From positions 434,001 through 498,000 of the forward strand of contig JAACJO010000009.1 in assembly GCA_013368445.1 (NCBI GenBank): a DNA stretch of 64,000 bases, given 5' to 3'. How positions within the stretch are numbered: position 1 is the first letter of the stretch; each line of letters begins with the position of its first letter. The notes beneath the pieces are model-generated. The model was given only the letters and a program-made list of their open reading frames with translations. It had not been told where the DNA came from and made no database searches. This document shows positions 45,112 to 55,706 of this stretch, piece by piece. Origin of the DNA: Leucocoprinus leucothites (lineage: Eukaryota > Basidiomycota > Agaricomycetes > Agaricales > Agaricaceae). The position numbers and the translations under genes are program-made.

Positions 45112-47240
45112 CTAATTGTCTGAGACAAAATCCTGGATTTCTCGATGGACAAATCCGGGTTGATCTGCATGCTCGTTGTAGACATTTACAACTTCTTCAT
45201 CGTCGGGGATGCTTTGGACGATTTCGTTAAGTTGCATGCTTTGGAAGCGTCTCTGGTTCTTCTTGTCATTATCGCGTGGTTTCCTAGGTGATACGGGTCG
45301 CTTATGTTTGGCATTCTTGGATTGGGAGTTTCGTGGGATTCTTGAAAGGCATGCTTTACGCTTGGGACAGTCTCGAGCAAAGTGTCCTGTTTGCTCACAT
45401 TCAAAGCACGTTCCTTTTCTGAGGTTTTCCTTTTGATGGGAAGAAAGGATTGTATCGAACGCTTGTAAGATTGACTGCTTAACGTTTTCTTGATGGTCTT
45501 CATCGTTGTCTTTGCTTTCATCAGACGATGAATCATCGTTTTGTTGGTAGCCTTGAGAAATCGCGAAGTTCTGAAGTAATGCTTCCATAGCATCAACGTC
45601 CATCGCATTCAGGTCTCTATTAGGTTGGGGTGGGATGTAGCCTTGACTCTGGTAATGATTATGCCTTTTCGGTTTTGCCATCTTTCTTCGGGAGTATATC
45701 TGGGGGTGTCTTCGATAATAGTCTGCCTCCATTCTTTCAGTTTCTTCCGCCGCACATGCCGCCATGAACCATTCCTCCAAGTTGTTTCCTGGATGTTTTG
45801 AAATAGCTTGGATTGCAATGCTTGGGTCGAGACCTTCTCAGAATTGATGGATGAGTTGTTGGGTTTCTCTGACTCCGGCTCGGTTAGCCAGGATTCTGAA
45901 CTCCATGATATAGGTTTCGACAGGTCTTTGCAATTGTTTAAGTGCGAGCCACTTTCTGAGGAAGCTTTCGCTTTCGTTGAAGGGTAAGAACGATTGATCC
46001 AGGGCTTGCCAAAATGCTTCGGTGGAACCGAAGGTAGGTACTCCATTTTGCATGTGATGGGTAAGGAAATCTCTTCGCCAGAAACTTGCTCCTTCTCCCA
46101 TGTTGTAGAGTGCACAGATGATGATGTTGTGATCGGATGGGAGTTGATCACGGTTTGCCAAGAAGTAGAGCGAAAGTTGCTCTTTCCATCTTTGGTAATC
46201 CTGAGCAGTGCCGTTGAACTCTTTGGGTAGGTCGTATTTAATTCCTCTGTAGTTGTTTTGTGGGTTGTGTTGTTGTGGTTGTCCAAAGAATCCTCCTCCA
46301 CCTCCTCCTCCTCCTCCACCTCCTCCACCTCCTCCTCCGCCTCCTCCTCCATCTGGATTTCCAGGCGGTCCTTTCCCTTTGGAACTTTGCATTGGTTGAT
46401 AGACATTGTATTCTGGGTTGTTTGCCCTATATCCAAATGTATTTGCTGCCAAGGTTTCGGATCCTCTATAGGGTTTGTTGGATTCCATTGGTGATCCTTC
46501 TCTTTGTGATCTGTAAGAGGTTTCGGATTCTGATTGTGAATGGGCAGTAACGGTGGAAGATCCTTGTGAAGGCATTTCTTGAGTTTCGATTGGTCTGGTT
46601 TGGATTGTAGGGGGTTCTGTTTGGTGGAAGTTTTCAAGTCTAGCAAAGGTTTCGTTGAGATTGGCTGTGTGTTCTTCTTTGTAGTGTCTGCTTCTTTGTC
46701 TTTGGATGGCTGGGAGTAAAGATGGTTTTGTTGGAGGGGTTGGAAGGTTGGGGAGTTGTTGTGAGAAAAGAGTGTTTTGAGACTCTCAGGATTCGATTGG
46801 GGAATTGTTTTGAGACTCTCGGGATTCAGTTGATTGTTCGGGTTCACTTTCTGGTTGAAAATGACTTCGGAATTGTTTAGAGAGGCACGCTGCGAGGTGT
46901 GGGGGGTTTGTTCTTCTACGATTGTTGGAAGATGAGCTATCGGACATTCACGAACAACAATTGACGGGTGTCGTTCGAGTATTAATTTGATTATACGTTG
47001 TTGTGTATCAGGGGTGATATTAGTTCTAAAAATAGAATCGATAGAGTTTGATGAATTTGGATTTTCGTCAGATTCGTAATCTGAGTAGTTTTCTATTTGA
47101 TCGTTGATCTCACTGATCCACGATGGTGATTCAGGTTCTTCGGATGACGTTAGTCTACTAGTCAGACTCTCGTGGTCGGACTCTTCTGATTGGCTGCCTT
47201 TGTAGTTTGTACGCAAGGAATCAGGTCGGTTCTTTGGCAT
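45112..47240 (-). CDS. gag: Copy B Gag (7-nt deletion and one TGA)
   Basis: Starts MPKNRPDSLRTN. Near 46935-46950 copy B is 7 nt shorter than copy A, which moves the N-terminal frame out of register with the rest. The main frame then carries a Gly-run linker (codons for more than 20 Gly at about 46285-46350), a capsid-like domain (YDLPKEFNGTAQDYQRWKEQL), a TGA at 45838-45840 (AGA in copy A), and a C-terminal part with zinc knuckle CFECEQTGHFARDC. A 543-codon frame (47240-45609) stays open by following the N-terminus and then the +1 frame of the capsid region; its later part is probably not the capsid product. Confidence 0.85.
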
Positions 47241-47439
47241 GCGCCAGGGATGATGTATAACTCTCGGGCGTGATTCCTAATCAGAGGCTTGCCGGTTATA
47301 GATTGGTTCAGTGTTCTTCTCGGGTGTAGCGCGAAGCAATACTAGCTCGTAAGAGATGTCGGATGGCACAGCAACTAGGCAATGAGAACCAAACGCGACG
47401 GGTTTGTTGTGGGGATACTACTGGAATCAGCACAGTAGG

Positions 47440-47451
47440 AAGTTTAATCTT
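47440..47451 (-). promoter_or_regulatory. Copy B self-priming site
   Basis: Minus-strand aagattaaactt begins 2 nt inside the 5' LTR and is a perfect 12-nt complement of minus-strand aagtttaatctt at 47716-47705, which starts 34 nt downstream of a TATTTAAA box. Same geometry as family 1. Confidence 0.65.
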
Positions 47452-47453
47452 AT

Positions 47454-48151
47454 TGTTAAGATTTACAGTCAGAGCGCCTAGTAACGTCACGTGTCACAAC
47501 ACGTGATTGGGTTACGTAAGACAGCGGCTAACTGGTCTTTAACCTACTTCAATTAATAAGCTTGAGTATTCTCGAAAGCTCAGTAAGAGAAGGCCAAGAA
47601 GACTTGAGGTAAGTCTAAGGTAGCGCGAGGTTTGAGACAACAACAATGATACAAGTGAATTCAAGGCAGGGCAAGTAAACACAAGTAGTCCGGGAAACAA
47701 AGGAAAGATTAAACTTGCGTTTAATCTTCCAGATACAAGTCCTTTAAATACTGACTAGACGAAACGATATCAAACTATGAAACTACAACTACAAGTCTGA
47801 AAATCACTATCACGATTCTGATAAATACGTATCTGTCCGCTGATGTAACAGCTATCATAGTTAGATATCTAATAGTTCAAATCCAAACGCGATGTCCATG
47901 AAACCATCATTGTCTGTTAATCAATCCTGTTAGTCCATAACAATCAAACAGCGAAACCGTTCCTCCTGATCCTCCTAATAACGTCCGTCCAATTATACTC
48001 ATCCCAATCAACATCAAATCATTCTTCTTCCACATCAAACTTTCCAACGTACTCTTCCCAATCTAGAACCGCAGTCTCGGTCCTGGTGGCTGTGTTGGCA
48101 TCTAGGATGATTAAGTCACAATGAGCATCAATCAGGTCGACGTTTATAACA
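47454..48151 (-). repeat. 5' LTR of family-2 copy B
   Basis: 698 bp. Holds the minus-strand TATTTAAA box (plus 47743-47750) and the predicted transcript start at 47716. Confidence 0.95.
47743..47750 (-). promoter_or_regulatory. TATA-like box of family-2 LTR promoter
   Basis: TATTTAAA on the minus strand, 34 nt before the predicted RNA start. Confidence 0.5.
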
Positions 48152-48156
48152 GCTTT

Positions 48157-48688
48157 TGACAGCTGCAACATGAACACATAAAAAACATCAAAACCCTCTA
48201 GCAAACAAACAACAGCATTACTGTGGAGATGGGCTTCCTTCTGTGCTTGGATCTCACACCCAAGCACCCATCACCTACTATTTATTGGGCATCAGTTTTG
48301 TTATCATACTAGCACCCGTTGATTCTCTTTTTTTAGAATAAACTTATTTACTTTGGTTTCAAACTTTAGGCACTAGTTTGCCACAGGGACTCTAGTAGTA
48401 TATGTTGACGTGTGGTAGTCAGGAGTTTTCGAGCTAGTCAATGGACCATGACCACCTTTGCCTCAGTCTCTGTCCGAAAATCAGGAAATAATCAAAATTT
48501 ATTCAATCTCTATCTATCTCAGTCATCTCTTTATATCTCGCTTAATTCTATTCTTTTCCTCTCCAAATTCCGCACAGTCCCTTGTCAACGTCTTCTTGTG
48601 GTTTTGACACCCAGCAACTGTTGGACTCGGCCACGCCACCCTCCCTGATCTGAGCATGACCATTTACCCAATCCCCTCTTTCTGAGTT
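48157..48688. other. Intergenic, no feature recognised
   Basis: T-rich and pyrimidine-rich sequence between copy B and the first host gene. No frame or RNA gene is convincing. Confidence 0.4.
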
Positions 48689-49353
48689 TCACTTTCTCTC
48701 TCTCTGCTCAACTGCTACAGCGGTCATTAAATGATAGATGATTGATAGGATGCTAGCAAAGCCTTCCTGAACCTGGCCCAGCATATCAATTGGCCCAGGA
48801 TTTACTTCTTCCCAAATGGCATGGACCTCATATAGGTCACCAACTATATTTTCCATGCTTTCTCTAAACACTCGGAGGTGCTCAACTGCAGCTCTATCCA
48901 TGGACAAGTCATAACAAGAAAAAAAGAGTTAGACACTTGGGACACATTTACCCAAAACAGCTTATTCACCTGAACTGGGCGGGTGCACTCAGCACCACAA
49001 TCCTTCAGCTAACCAGATATTAGGCGCAATACTAATCCCAACGACAAAATGCTATATACCTGTTCTAAAAAAGGAGGCCACTGACCTTGATGCAATAAGG
49101 CATCTTGAGCCGCAAAAGGGGGTGGCAAGGAGCGGAATGTGGGTAACGAGCAAATGCACCGAAAGCTCTCATAGGCATGCTGATGCCTCCCGAGTGCCCA
49201 CGAGCCCCAGCACTGAACGGTCTTGAGATCGCAGATGGCATGGCATAACTGGAACTGTGCTTGTTCAGTGGTGACAATAGCCAACTGACATTCCTCTGTT
49301 GCACCAAAGATGTGGTCAACAATGTACAATGGAGAGAATAAAATAAAATACAC
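48689..49353 (-). CDS. Hypothetical protein, at least two exons
   Basis: The minus-strand exon around 49353-49045 contains EECQLAIVTTEQAQFQLCHA and a Phe/Pro-rich segment. A possible GTATAT donor near 49046 leads, after an intron, to 48907-48689 (MSMDRAAVEHLRVFRESMENI to VEQRERK and TGA). The composition looks like real coding sequence, but I recognise no family. The start is not fixed. Confidence 0.45.
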
Positions 49354-50366
49354 AAACTGGGAAACACTTGTAACCCGAGAACACAGTGTAGAGATCGGAT
49401 GTCGCGTGACGTCATATCACCGCCGTCACACGTCTTCTCTCTACTACTGATTAAGTCCCCTCCCTCTTCGACAACTCCCCATCTACTAACCGATATCCCA
49501 CTACCCTGGCAACAAACCGATCGTCAAACATAGCCGGCAACTATATCAAGACGACCCTGCAGATTCAACACTCAGTAGCCGCCGCTTACAGCCACTATCC
49601 CCCTCAACCTTCCCCTTTCCTCTTTCAATTCCACATGCCCCTTTCCTCTCTCCATTCTACACTTTCCTTTTATTACTCGCTACGCATATTTCGCACTCGG
49701 CACCATCGCCTCAACGCAACCGAGTTAGGACTTGTCATCCAACTGACAAAAGTCCGAACATTTAATGTTTGTTATATATTCCCTTTTCCATTTCTCCTCT
49801 TTCCCCTTCTAAAAATCTAATAAAATCGTCATTCATGCTCCGGCTCAACCGCTATCGTTTCGTATCGTCGCTTAACGTAATAGTGTAGGTCTAAACGGCC
49901 ACATGGACCTCTCTCCCCACCTGTTTTTCCACCACTAATATCCCTTAGAATTATCTTTCTCTTCTAAATTCTTGACAAAACGTCTTGTAAAGCCGCTCTT
50001 TCCTGCTCTTCTAGCCCCCTGCAGTATTATAGGTACTCATAGAACCGTAGCTTTAAATACTGCGATGTATTTCCGTTTTTCTTTAGTGAAATTTACCCCC
50101 ATCTCTCCGACTCAGTTTAGCTCTAAAGTGTGAGCTTCTTAAATGTCGTTCTCACTCAAACCCGCCGCCCTCATCATCGCTTCACTCCTCAGCAACGTCT
50201 CACATCGTCGCACAAGTGCTGAGTTATCATTTCGATTAAAATCTCATTAAAAACAATTAATAATCAAACTATCTACTTGGGTCAGAACCAACGACAGACA
50301 GACGCTGTCGTGCTCTCAACCACATCCGCACTCACCTAGTCCACCTTCCCTTCAACGGTGTCGGAG
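49354..50366. other. Intergenic region
   Basis: Pyrimidine-rich plus strand with no supported gene; a 61-codon frame at 49635 has no motif. Confidence 0.4.
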
Positions 50367-50618
50367 ATGACCCACGTTGATGTTGATCCCGAGTGGGGAA
50401 AGGAGAAGTGGGATGAAAGCGAGGACAGGGATATTGAAATTTAAACGTATTCCTTCATAAACGCCGAGTCTTGTGTAATCCAGGGCGGCAGGGTCTGGGG
50501 GAACCTGGCCATACAAGTCCTGAAGTCCGCTAAGGATTTTTCAAAGATTATTAACCACCTATCAGACGATGACATTATCGTCGACCGTCTTAGTGTCAGG
50601 ACCAACGAATCTGAATAG
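50367..50618 (+). pseudogene. Short frame with one internal stop
   Basis: MTHVDVDPEWGKEKWDESED, then TAA, then in the same frame INAESCVIQGGRVWGNLAIQ to TNESE and TAG. The two halves look coding and stay in register, so this could be a pseudogene or a gene with a non-obvious intron. It overlaps the 3' end of the minus-strand gene at 50596-51077. Confidence 0.35.
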
Positions 50619-51077
50619 ATGCCGACTGAACTTCACTCACACAATCGAGGTGACGATGGAAAGTACCCAATGACCCCACCGCCTCCTTCAATCCAGCGGT
50701 GGATTCCAAAAATAGGTCCAATGTTCTCTCAGGGGAGGCCACCCGTGTTGGCATAGATCCTGTATGCGACCAGATAGAATTGATGTTGCCAAGCACCATA
50801 TCGGCAGCGAACGCGATAACTAACTTGCCAAATAGCTCAACCAGGCAGTTTTCCAATGTGGGCTGGGTGAACGCTTCAAAGGCTGACAGCTCTATCAGCT
50901 TCTTGATCAATTGATTTCGCGAATTGTACGAACGATCAGGCCATTAACGAACACCATCGAGTTGCTTATTCTCGTCGCTCGAACTTACCAGTGATCGTAA
51001 GCGGTCGTAATATCTGCCTTTACGTTTGGTAGGTCGAAAGGTAGCATAGGTCGTTCGACTCCAGTTGGACAAGCCAT
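50596..51077 (-). CDS. Hypothetical protein, two exons
   Basis: Exon 1 starts MACPTGVERPMLPFDLPNVK at 51077 and reaches a good GTAAGT donor at 50988. Exon 2 contains LIELSAFEAFTQPTLENCLV and ends IQIRWS with TGA at 50596. The acceptor that keeps frame is not resolved. No family recognised; no signal peptide or membrane segment. Confidence 0.5.
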
Positions 51078-51365
51078 GATGGGACGAGCTCTGAGCAATG
51101 GTTGGAGAGTATTGAGAGACGCGTGTGAGGCTGTGTGAGGTTATTCAGGCTTTGAGTAAGACACTCACCGGCCTACTTTAGGATGATCACCACCGATCAC
51201 TAAGTTAGACCGAGGTATAAGACTTTGGAACTTCGCTTCTAGCCGTCCCAGAAAGACTTGCTACTTAGGGATCAAATGAACAATGAAGTTGATTACAAAC
51301 GGCATTAGGAATGTGTATGCATAGGTATCCAGTAAATCTTGGTGTTTTATTCCTTTCCGGGACGT

Positions 51366-53482
51366 CTATAGCCCAATACAGCCCCATTGCAAGTATAAGG
51401 TCCACAAAACGAACCCTTGGCCTACCAGGCAAAGTATGTAGTTGCAACCGATCCTCATGGCCCGAGAAGTCTGGCCCTGTTCAGTAGATGGGTTACTCTT
51501 CTCAGTCGGCTCTGGTGCTTTCGCACTCGAGGAAACTGATCGTTGCGCTCCAGAAGGGGCCGGTTCAAAGGAGACTCGAACAAGAGTTAGTTATTTGTTG
51601 GAAGGATTAAGACGAGAGAGCATACAGGGGAAGCTCCCGTCACCAGCAACTGCAGATTTCACAGCTGCCTCCAACTTCTGTGGCGCATCCTGAGGGACTG
51701 TCGAAGCCAAACCGATTCTTGGAGGATCTCGAGAGGGGTATTGGAGATCTCCGAAATAAAACGCTGAGATGACGCTATCAAATTAACATGAGATTTGGAC
51801 GACACAGTTTAAATTTGAGTTGAGTTCACCTTTTCAAAAAGGGTGTACCCAAGCTCCAGCTAAATAGGTATCCTCCGACGGCGGGAGGATCGGTTGCTAC
51901 CACGTTAGCTACGCAATGAGATACTGAATTGGTGTATTCTTGGAAAAGAAAATCTCGTGGGTCGACTGGGAAGAGCTTGCCGCCGATTGAGAATGCGAGG
52001 GTATGAGGCTGCGAACAAGGGAAGTTCGTGCCGATTCGACGGTCTATTTCTCCAATAACATCCTCGGGCCCTCTGATAAGAGAATTTCCCTGCATGGGTT
52101 TGATTATTGTATGCGCATACGTGCTAAATATCACTTACAGTGTCAATGAGCGCTGAAAGCGAGATGCTAGGAGAAGATAGGTTTGAGCGGGGTAATATCT
52201 CCCCGTTGAGATACACGTCGTCAACGGGAATCTCCCAAGCAATGGGGTATATCTATACGTGACGTGAAACGGTCAAAGCTGAAGAGGGATCGAAGAGGTG
52301 AGCACCACTGACTTCACCAGGAGAATCCAGTGGTGGAGGTAAACCACCTTGGCTTCGGGTATATCCACGCACAGGAACCCAAGTGAAACTGTCGTTCTGT
52401 ACACCAGGGGGAAAGCTACCAATGCTCAGTTGACCGACGTTTCCACCAATGTCCACTGTGTCCCTTTGAAGTGTCACTGCAAAGATAGGATCAATCTCCT
52501 TTGTGGCAATCAAGCGCCCAAAGAAAGGCGCGATGTCAGAATAGGACCGAAAAACTTTGTCTGACAGAGATTCAGCCGCACGAATGGAGGGGTGGTCTGT
52601 ATGCGCTAGATCTGGGTCCAAGAAGCTCAGATCCGGGAAGCGTGATTGTCGAGGGCCTGGTCTCGGTTTGGGGGATGAATGATGTTGGTTCCTGAGTGTC
52701 CGCCTTGGCGTCAAAATCTGTGCTTTAGCCTCAAACGACGAAGAGCCGGAGCCCAGGTATTGATCCACAAACATCGTGTTCCATAACACGCTAAGCAGAT
52801 AGCCAATCGAGTTAAGCGAACATTGTATAATAAGTGTTCACGCACCTGTTTATCGGAAATCCTAGTCCAAATATACCAGAAGAGCCGGATTCAGCTACTC
52901 CTGCGTTAGTTCTGTTAATCAAAGCAAATTGCTGTCCTGGCACTCGAATTTCCGCAAGGCCAACATCGCCACTGCCGATAACTCCATACGCGTAAGTTCC
53001 CGTCCCAGAGTCACCGTAAAGTAAAGACACATCGATTCCCGTGGAATTTATGATGGAGTGAGGGAATAATGGTATATTCGCAGTGCATCCAGTGGTACAA
53101 GAATCGCCGACAACCCACAGATCCGACGAACCAGTATCTGACCCCTTCGTTAGTATCTAGGATATATGTCAGCTCCAGCGACGAACCAATGAGCAGCGAT
53201 GTGGGTATTCCACCAATTTCAATAAGAACATTGTATGAGCTGGTAATCAGTCAGGGTGAGGATCATTAAAGTCGAAAGCGATACTCACACGTCAAGATAA
53301 TCTCCTAGTCCAGTAGAACCCGTTTTCCCTCGTCTTTCCAAAGGTGTGCCTATTGATACGAGAACAAGTGGTAAATGAACTCCTTGTCGCGACCGTGTAC
53401 GGTCTTGGGCCTCAACCCTTTCGAAGCCTGCAGAGGCGTTGAGAACGAGCAGGAGAAGTGACCACTGCTTCAGCCCGCTCAT
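51366..53482 (-). CDS. Pepsin-type (A1) aspartic protease, secreted, probably membrane-anchored
   Basis: Multi-exon model on the minus strand: 53482-53289, 53239-53187, 53137-52846, 52790-52313, 52252-52139, 52089-51830, about 51771-51637 and about 51575-51366. It starts MSGLKQWSLLLLVLNASAG, a signal peptide. The first catalytic motif DTGSSDLWVVG is made by the splice of exon 2 to exon 3. The flap-like segment LLYGDSGTGTYAYG follows. The second Asp motif (SALIDTGNSL) spans the intron at 52138-52090. Near the end WSLGTPFLK and VISAFYFGD match the A1 family C-terminus. A Ser/Pro-rich stalk and a hydrophobic end (YILCLVGQGFVLWTLYLQW) follow if the last intron, with branch aactaac, is spliced; otherwise a TAA at 51591-51593 ends the protein. 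Typical role: extracellular or cell-surface proteolysis. Exon 4 is long, with a Pro/Arg-rich insertion. Confidence 0.87.
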
Positions 53483-53825
53483 CGCGGCCACAATCCCTGG
53501 GCCACCAATGTTGGGAGGTTTAAAGAGGAATTCGGGCCTGCGAACGGGGCTCGCGTGGAGGATTGGTGTGGAGACTATTTGATCCTGGGACCATAACACC
53601 AGGTTTCCGTTTGGTCGATCGTCAGGCCGGAAAAATTCTTTCACATGACGTGGATGTACTTTCATAGGAGCTCCATGGGAAACACAGCATTAAATGGTGA
53701 ATTATAGTAATAGAAAGGTTGTTGGGTGCATTCAGAGCGGTATATGCATGGCGGAAATTAGTCGCATACTTATGTCGGATAAAGTGGTAATCGCTGATAT
53801 ATGTTTGTGATGATTTGTAGTTGGA

Positions 53826-53906
53826 GCATTAATGGGGTAGTGGTAACCTGGGTCGTTGCCATATCGTAAGCTCGACCCGCCGGGGGTTCGATTCCCTCTT
53901 AATGCA
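53826..53906 (+). tRNA. tRNA-Gly(GCC) with a 10-nt intron
   Basis: The acceptor stem GCATTAA pairs with TTAATGC. The D-arm contains GGGTAGTGGTAACC; the anticodon stem is GGTCG/CGACC, the T-arm GGGGGTTCGATTCCCTC. The anticodon GCC is at 53858-53860. After the base following the anticodon, ten extra bases (53862-53871) fit the canonical nuclear tRNA intron site. Discriminator A at 53906; a T-run at 53912 is the likely Pol III terminator. Confidence 0.88.
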
Positions 53907-54059
53907 AAAGTGTTTTTGCGTATCTTTTTACGTTCTTGATCCTAGCTGCTCTAACTTATCAGCGGCATACATAATACTAGTTTCGTGGCTGCTTTGCCCC
54001 ACAAGGTCTGTCAGTACATGCGAATGAAATTGACAGTCAATCGACAGCCCGTAATGGTG

Positions 54060-54812
54060 TTAAGCCTCCGTTAAAAAAAGAAACAAGGAACCACACAAGC
54101 TCATCATGATCACGGTCCAATTCACCAGGAGCTTTGGTATAGCAGTATTTGCTTGCATCGTCAACTGGGGGGGAGAAGCCGTTGCCCGAGAACCGGTCGG
54201 CAAACTTATGGAGGTTATAAGAAAAGGATCTACTGGAGGAATTGCCGGGCCTGTTGGTATAGGCCCCTCTGGACCTATCACGCGTCCCGGTGGATTGGAA
54301 AAGGGATTGAACTGTAATGTCATGCTTGCGATTGGACTTCCTCCGCTCTCACAATCACGCACATAGTCTATTGTGAAGCGGGAGAAATTCAGGACAAGTC
54401 CCGCTCTTCCACACCAATGGTTACTTACTGTCGTAGATGCTATGATACTCGGGAATGAGTGATTGAAGTTCACTGGAGCTGATTATACACTGCAAGCATT
54501 CGGAGAGTGCGCTGTTGTAGTCGTTACTACAGTAGCAGCTGAGCGAACGGCAATTCTGTAACAGAATATGAATCACAATATCAAACATGGAGTGGGTGAC
54601 TCACGTTGAGAAGCAGGCATGGGCTTTGACACTGGCTGGGTACCAGGCCGGAGAAAATAATATCACGAGGAGACAGTGAATGAGAGGCGCTAGTCATTGA
54701 TAAGGTTCTTGCTTTTCCATTCAATGAGACGAAGGGATCGTTGTTCGGTGAACTTGGGAGACACACCTGACGCTATTCCTGCAACAGCTGCGACGAGGAC
54801 CATAATTGACAT
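54060..54812 (-). CDS. Small cysteine-rich secreted or surface protein
   Basis: Minus-strand model starting MSIMVLVAAVAGIASG at 54812, a clear signal peptide. After an intron follow SHSLSPRDIIFSGLVPSQCQ and, after another intron (GTGAGT donor near 54603), NCRSLSCYCSNDYNSALSEC, giving a run of closely spaced cysteines (CxxxC, CxxxxCxC, CxxC). A last exon is Pro-rich (VIGPEGPIPTGPAIPP) and ends with a hydrophobic segment (WTVIMMSLCGSLFLFL) and TAA at 54060, suggesting membrane or GPI anchoring. Such Cys-patterned, Ser/Pro-rich anchored proteins are common and mostly unnamed in basidiomycetes. Exon borders are approximate. Confidence 0.6.
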
Positions 54813-54866
54813 AAAGATGTGTTGTAGGAGTAACAATGCCAGATGCCAATTTGGGCAAGGCGACTA

Positions 54867-55495
54867 TTATGGATATATGAACGAAAGATGAGCTTGTGAT
54901 GATAGTATGGAGCCACATGAGTTAGATAAGGATAAGGATATAGCACAACATACCTTTAAGTCACAGGTGGCCGTAGCCTTGATGGGACACAGGTTGTTGG
55001 CGTTGCCATTGTTATATATACATGCCCTTATACTGATCATTGGTGGAACTTCTGTCAAGCGATGCCCAAGGTTGTAAGAATGACAGAGATCTAGCTTCGC
55101 ACTCATTCATTCATCCAGGGCCAAGGGCAACATACCGCAGGGCTGACACATTTTGTGACTGACTTGCAATACACTCTATGAGCCCCCAGTTGTTCCCTGA
55201 GGCACATGCCCTGGAAGTTTGTCATAAAGCCCCAAAGACGAGGCCACATTTTGAAGATGAATTCCAAGCTTGATAAGCTAGGGTAGAGGCATAACAAAGC
55301 TTGTATGGTGCATGATACATCGTATACAGACAGAATAGGTGCAACAAGTTGACTGAATTGCGAACGCCATGCTATAACAGAGTCCCAGTGAGAGCAAAGT
55401 ACACGACACAGTCCTGCCAGTGGTCCAGAGAGAGCGATGAAGGCTGAGAGCACCTTCTGAACCGTTTTATACGTTCCATTTGTTTTAGTGGGCAT
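54867..55495 (-). CDS. Hypothetical protein, probably spliced
   Basis: Starts MPTKTNGTYKTVQKVLSAF at 55495. Exon 1 has hydrophobic stretches and several Cys and ends near a GTGTCA donor at about 55150. A second coding piece (KLDLCHSYNLGHRLTEVPPM) lies at 55100-54950. No family recognised. It could be the 5' part of a longer gene including 54060-54812, but the signal peptide there argues for a separate gene. Confidence 0.4.
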
Positions 55496-55706
55496 TCCCT
55501 GTCAACAGGATTTAACATTTCTGGGTTCCAGAATTTAAGGGGGCTATGGGTGGAACAGAACAGGAGACCGCAGCCGTGATAAACATGTCTATTGATCCGG
55601 TCGCCGGTGACTTATTACATCAGCGGAATATATTGGGAGCACTGCGCTCGCCTGCGACAACCACCACCACTCCTCTCGTCGTTTCCAACGACGACCTGAG
55701 CCTATC

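Larger units (their letters stand above)
39387..48151 (-). mobile_element. Family-2 chromovirus copy B (young, full length)
   Basis: 8765-bp minus-strand element with perfect target duplication GCTTT (39382-39386 and 48152-48156). The 698-bp LTRs differ at two sites I can see, both CpG transitions. Order on the minus strand: 5' LTR, priming site, Gag, Pol with chromodomain, ORF3, polypurine tract, 3' LTR. Six in-frame TGA codons and a 7-nt deletion in Gag disable it. CpG dinucleotides are largely retained, unlike in copy A. Confidence 0.95.

Noticed and set aside
40550..45840. TGA as selenocysteine or a reassigned codon
   Set aside because: Host genes in the window use TGA as a normal stop, and copy A shows Arg codons at three of the six sites; kept only as a low-probability alternative in the findings.
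46258..46550. Plus-strand Ser/Leu-rich ORFs
   Set aside because: Antisense to the Gly-run and linker of copy B Gag.
48019..48267. 82-codon minus-strand ORF ending in the family-2 LTR
   Set aside because: Runs from flanking DNA across the TSD into the LTR; the end segment is LTR sequence present in all copies.
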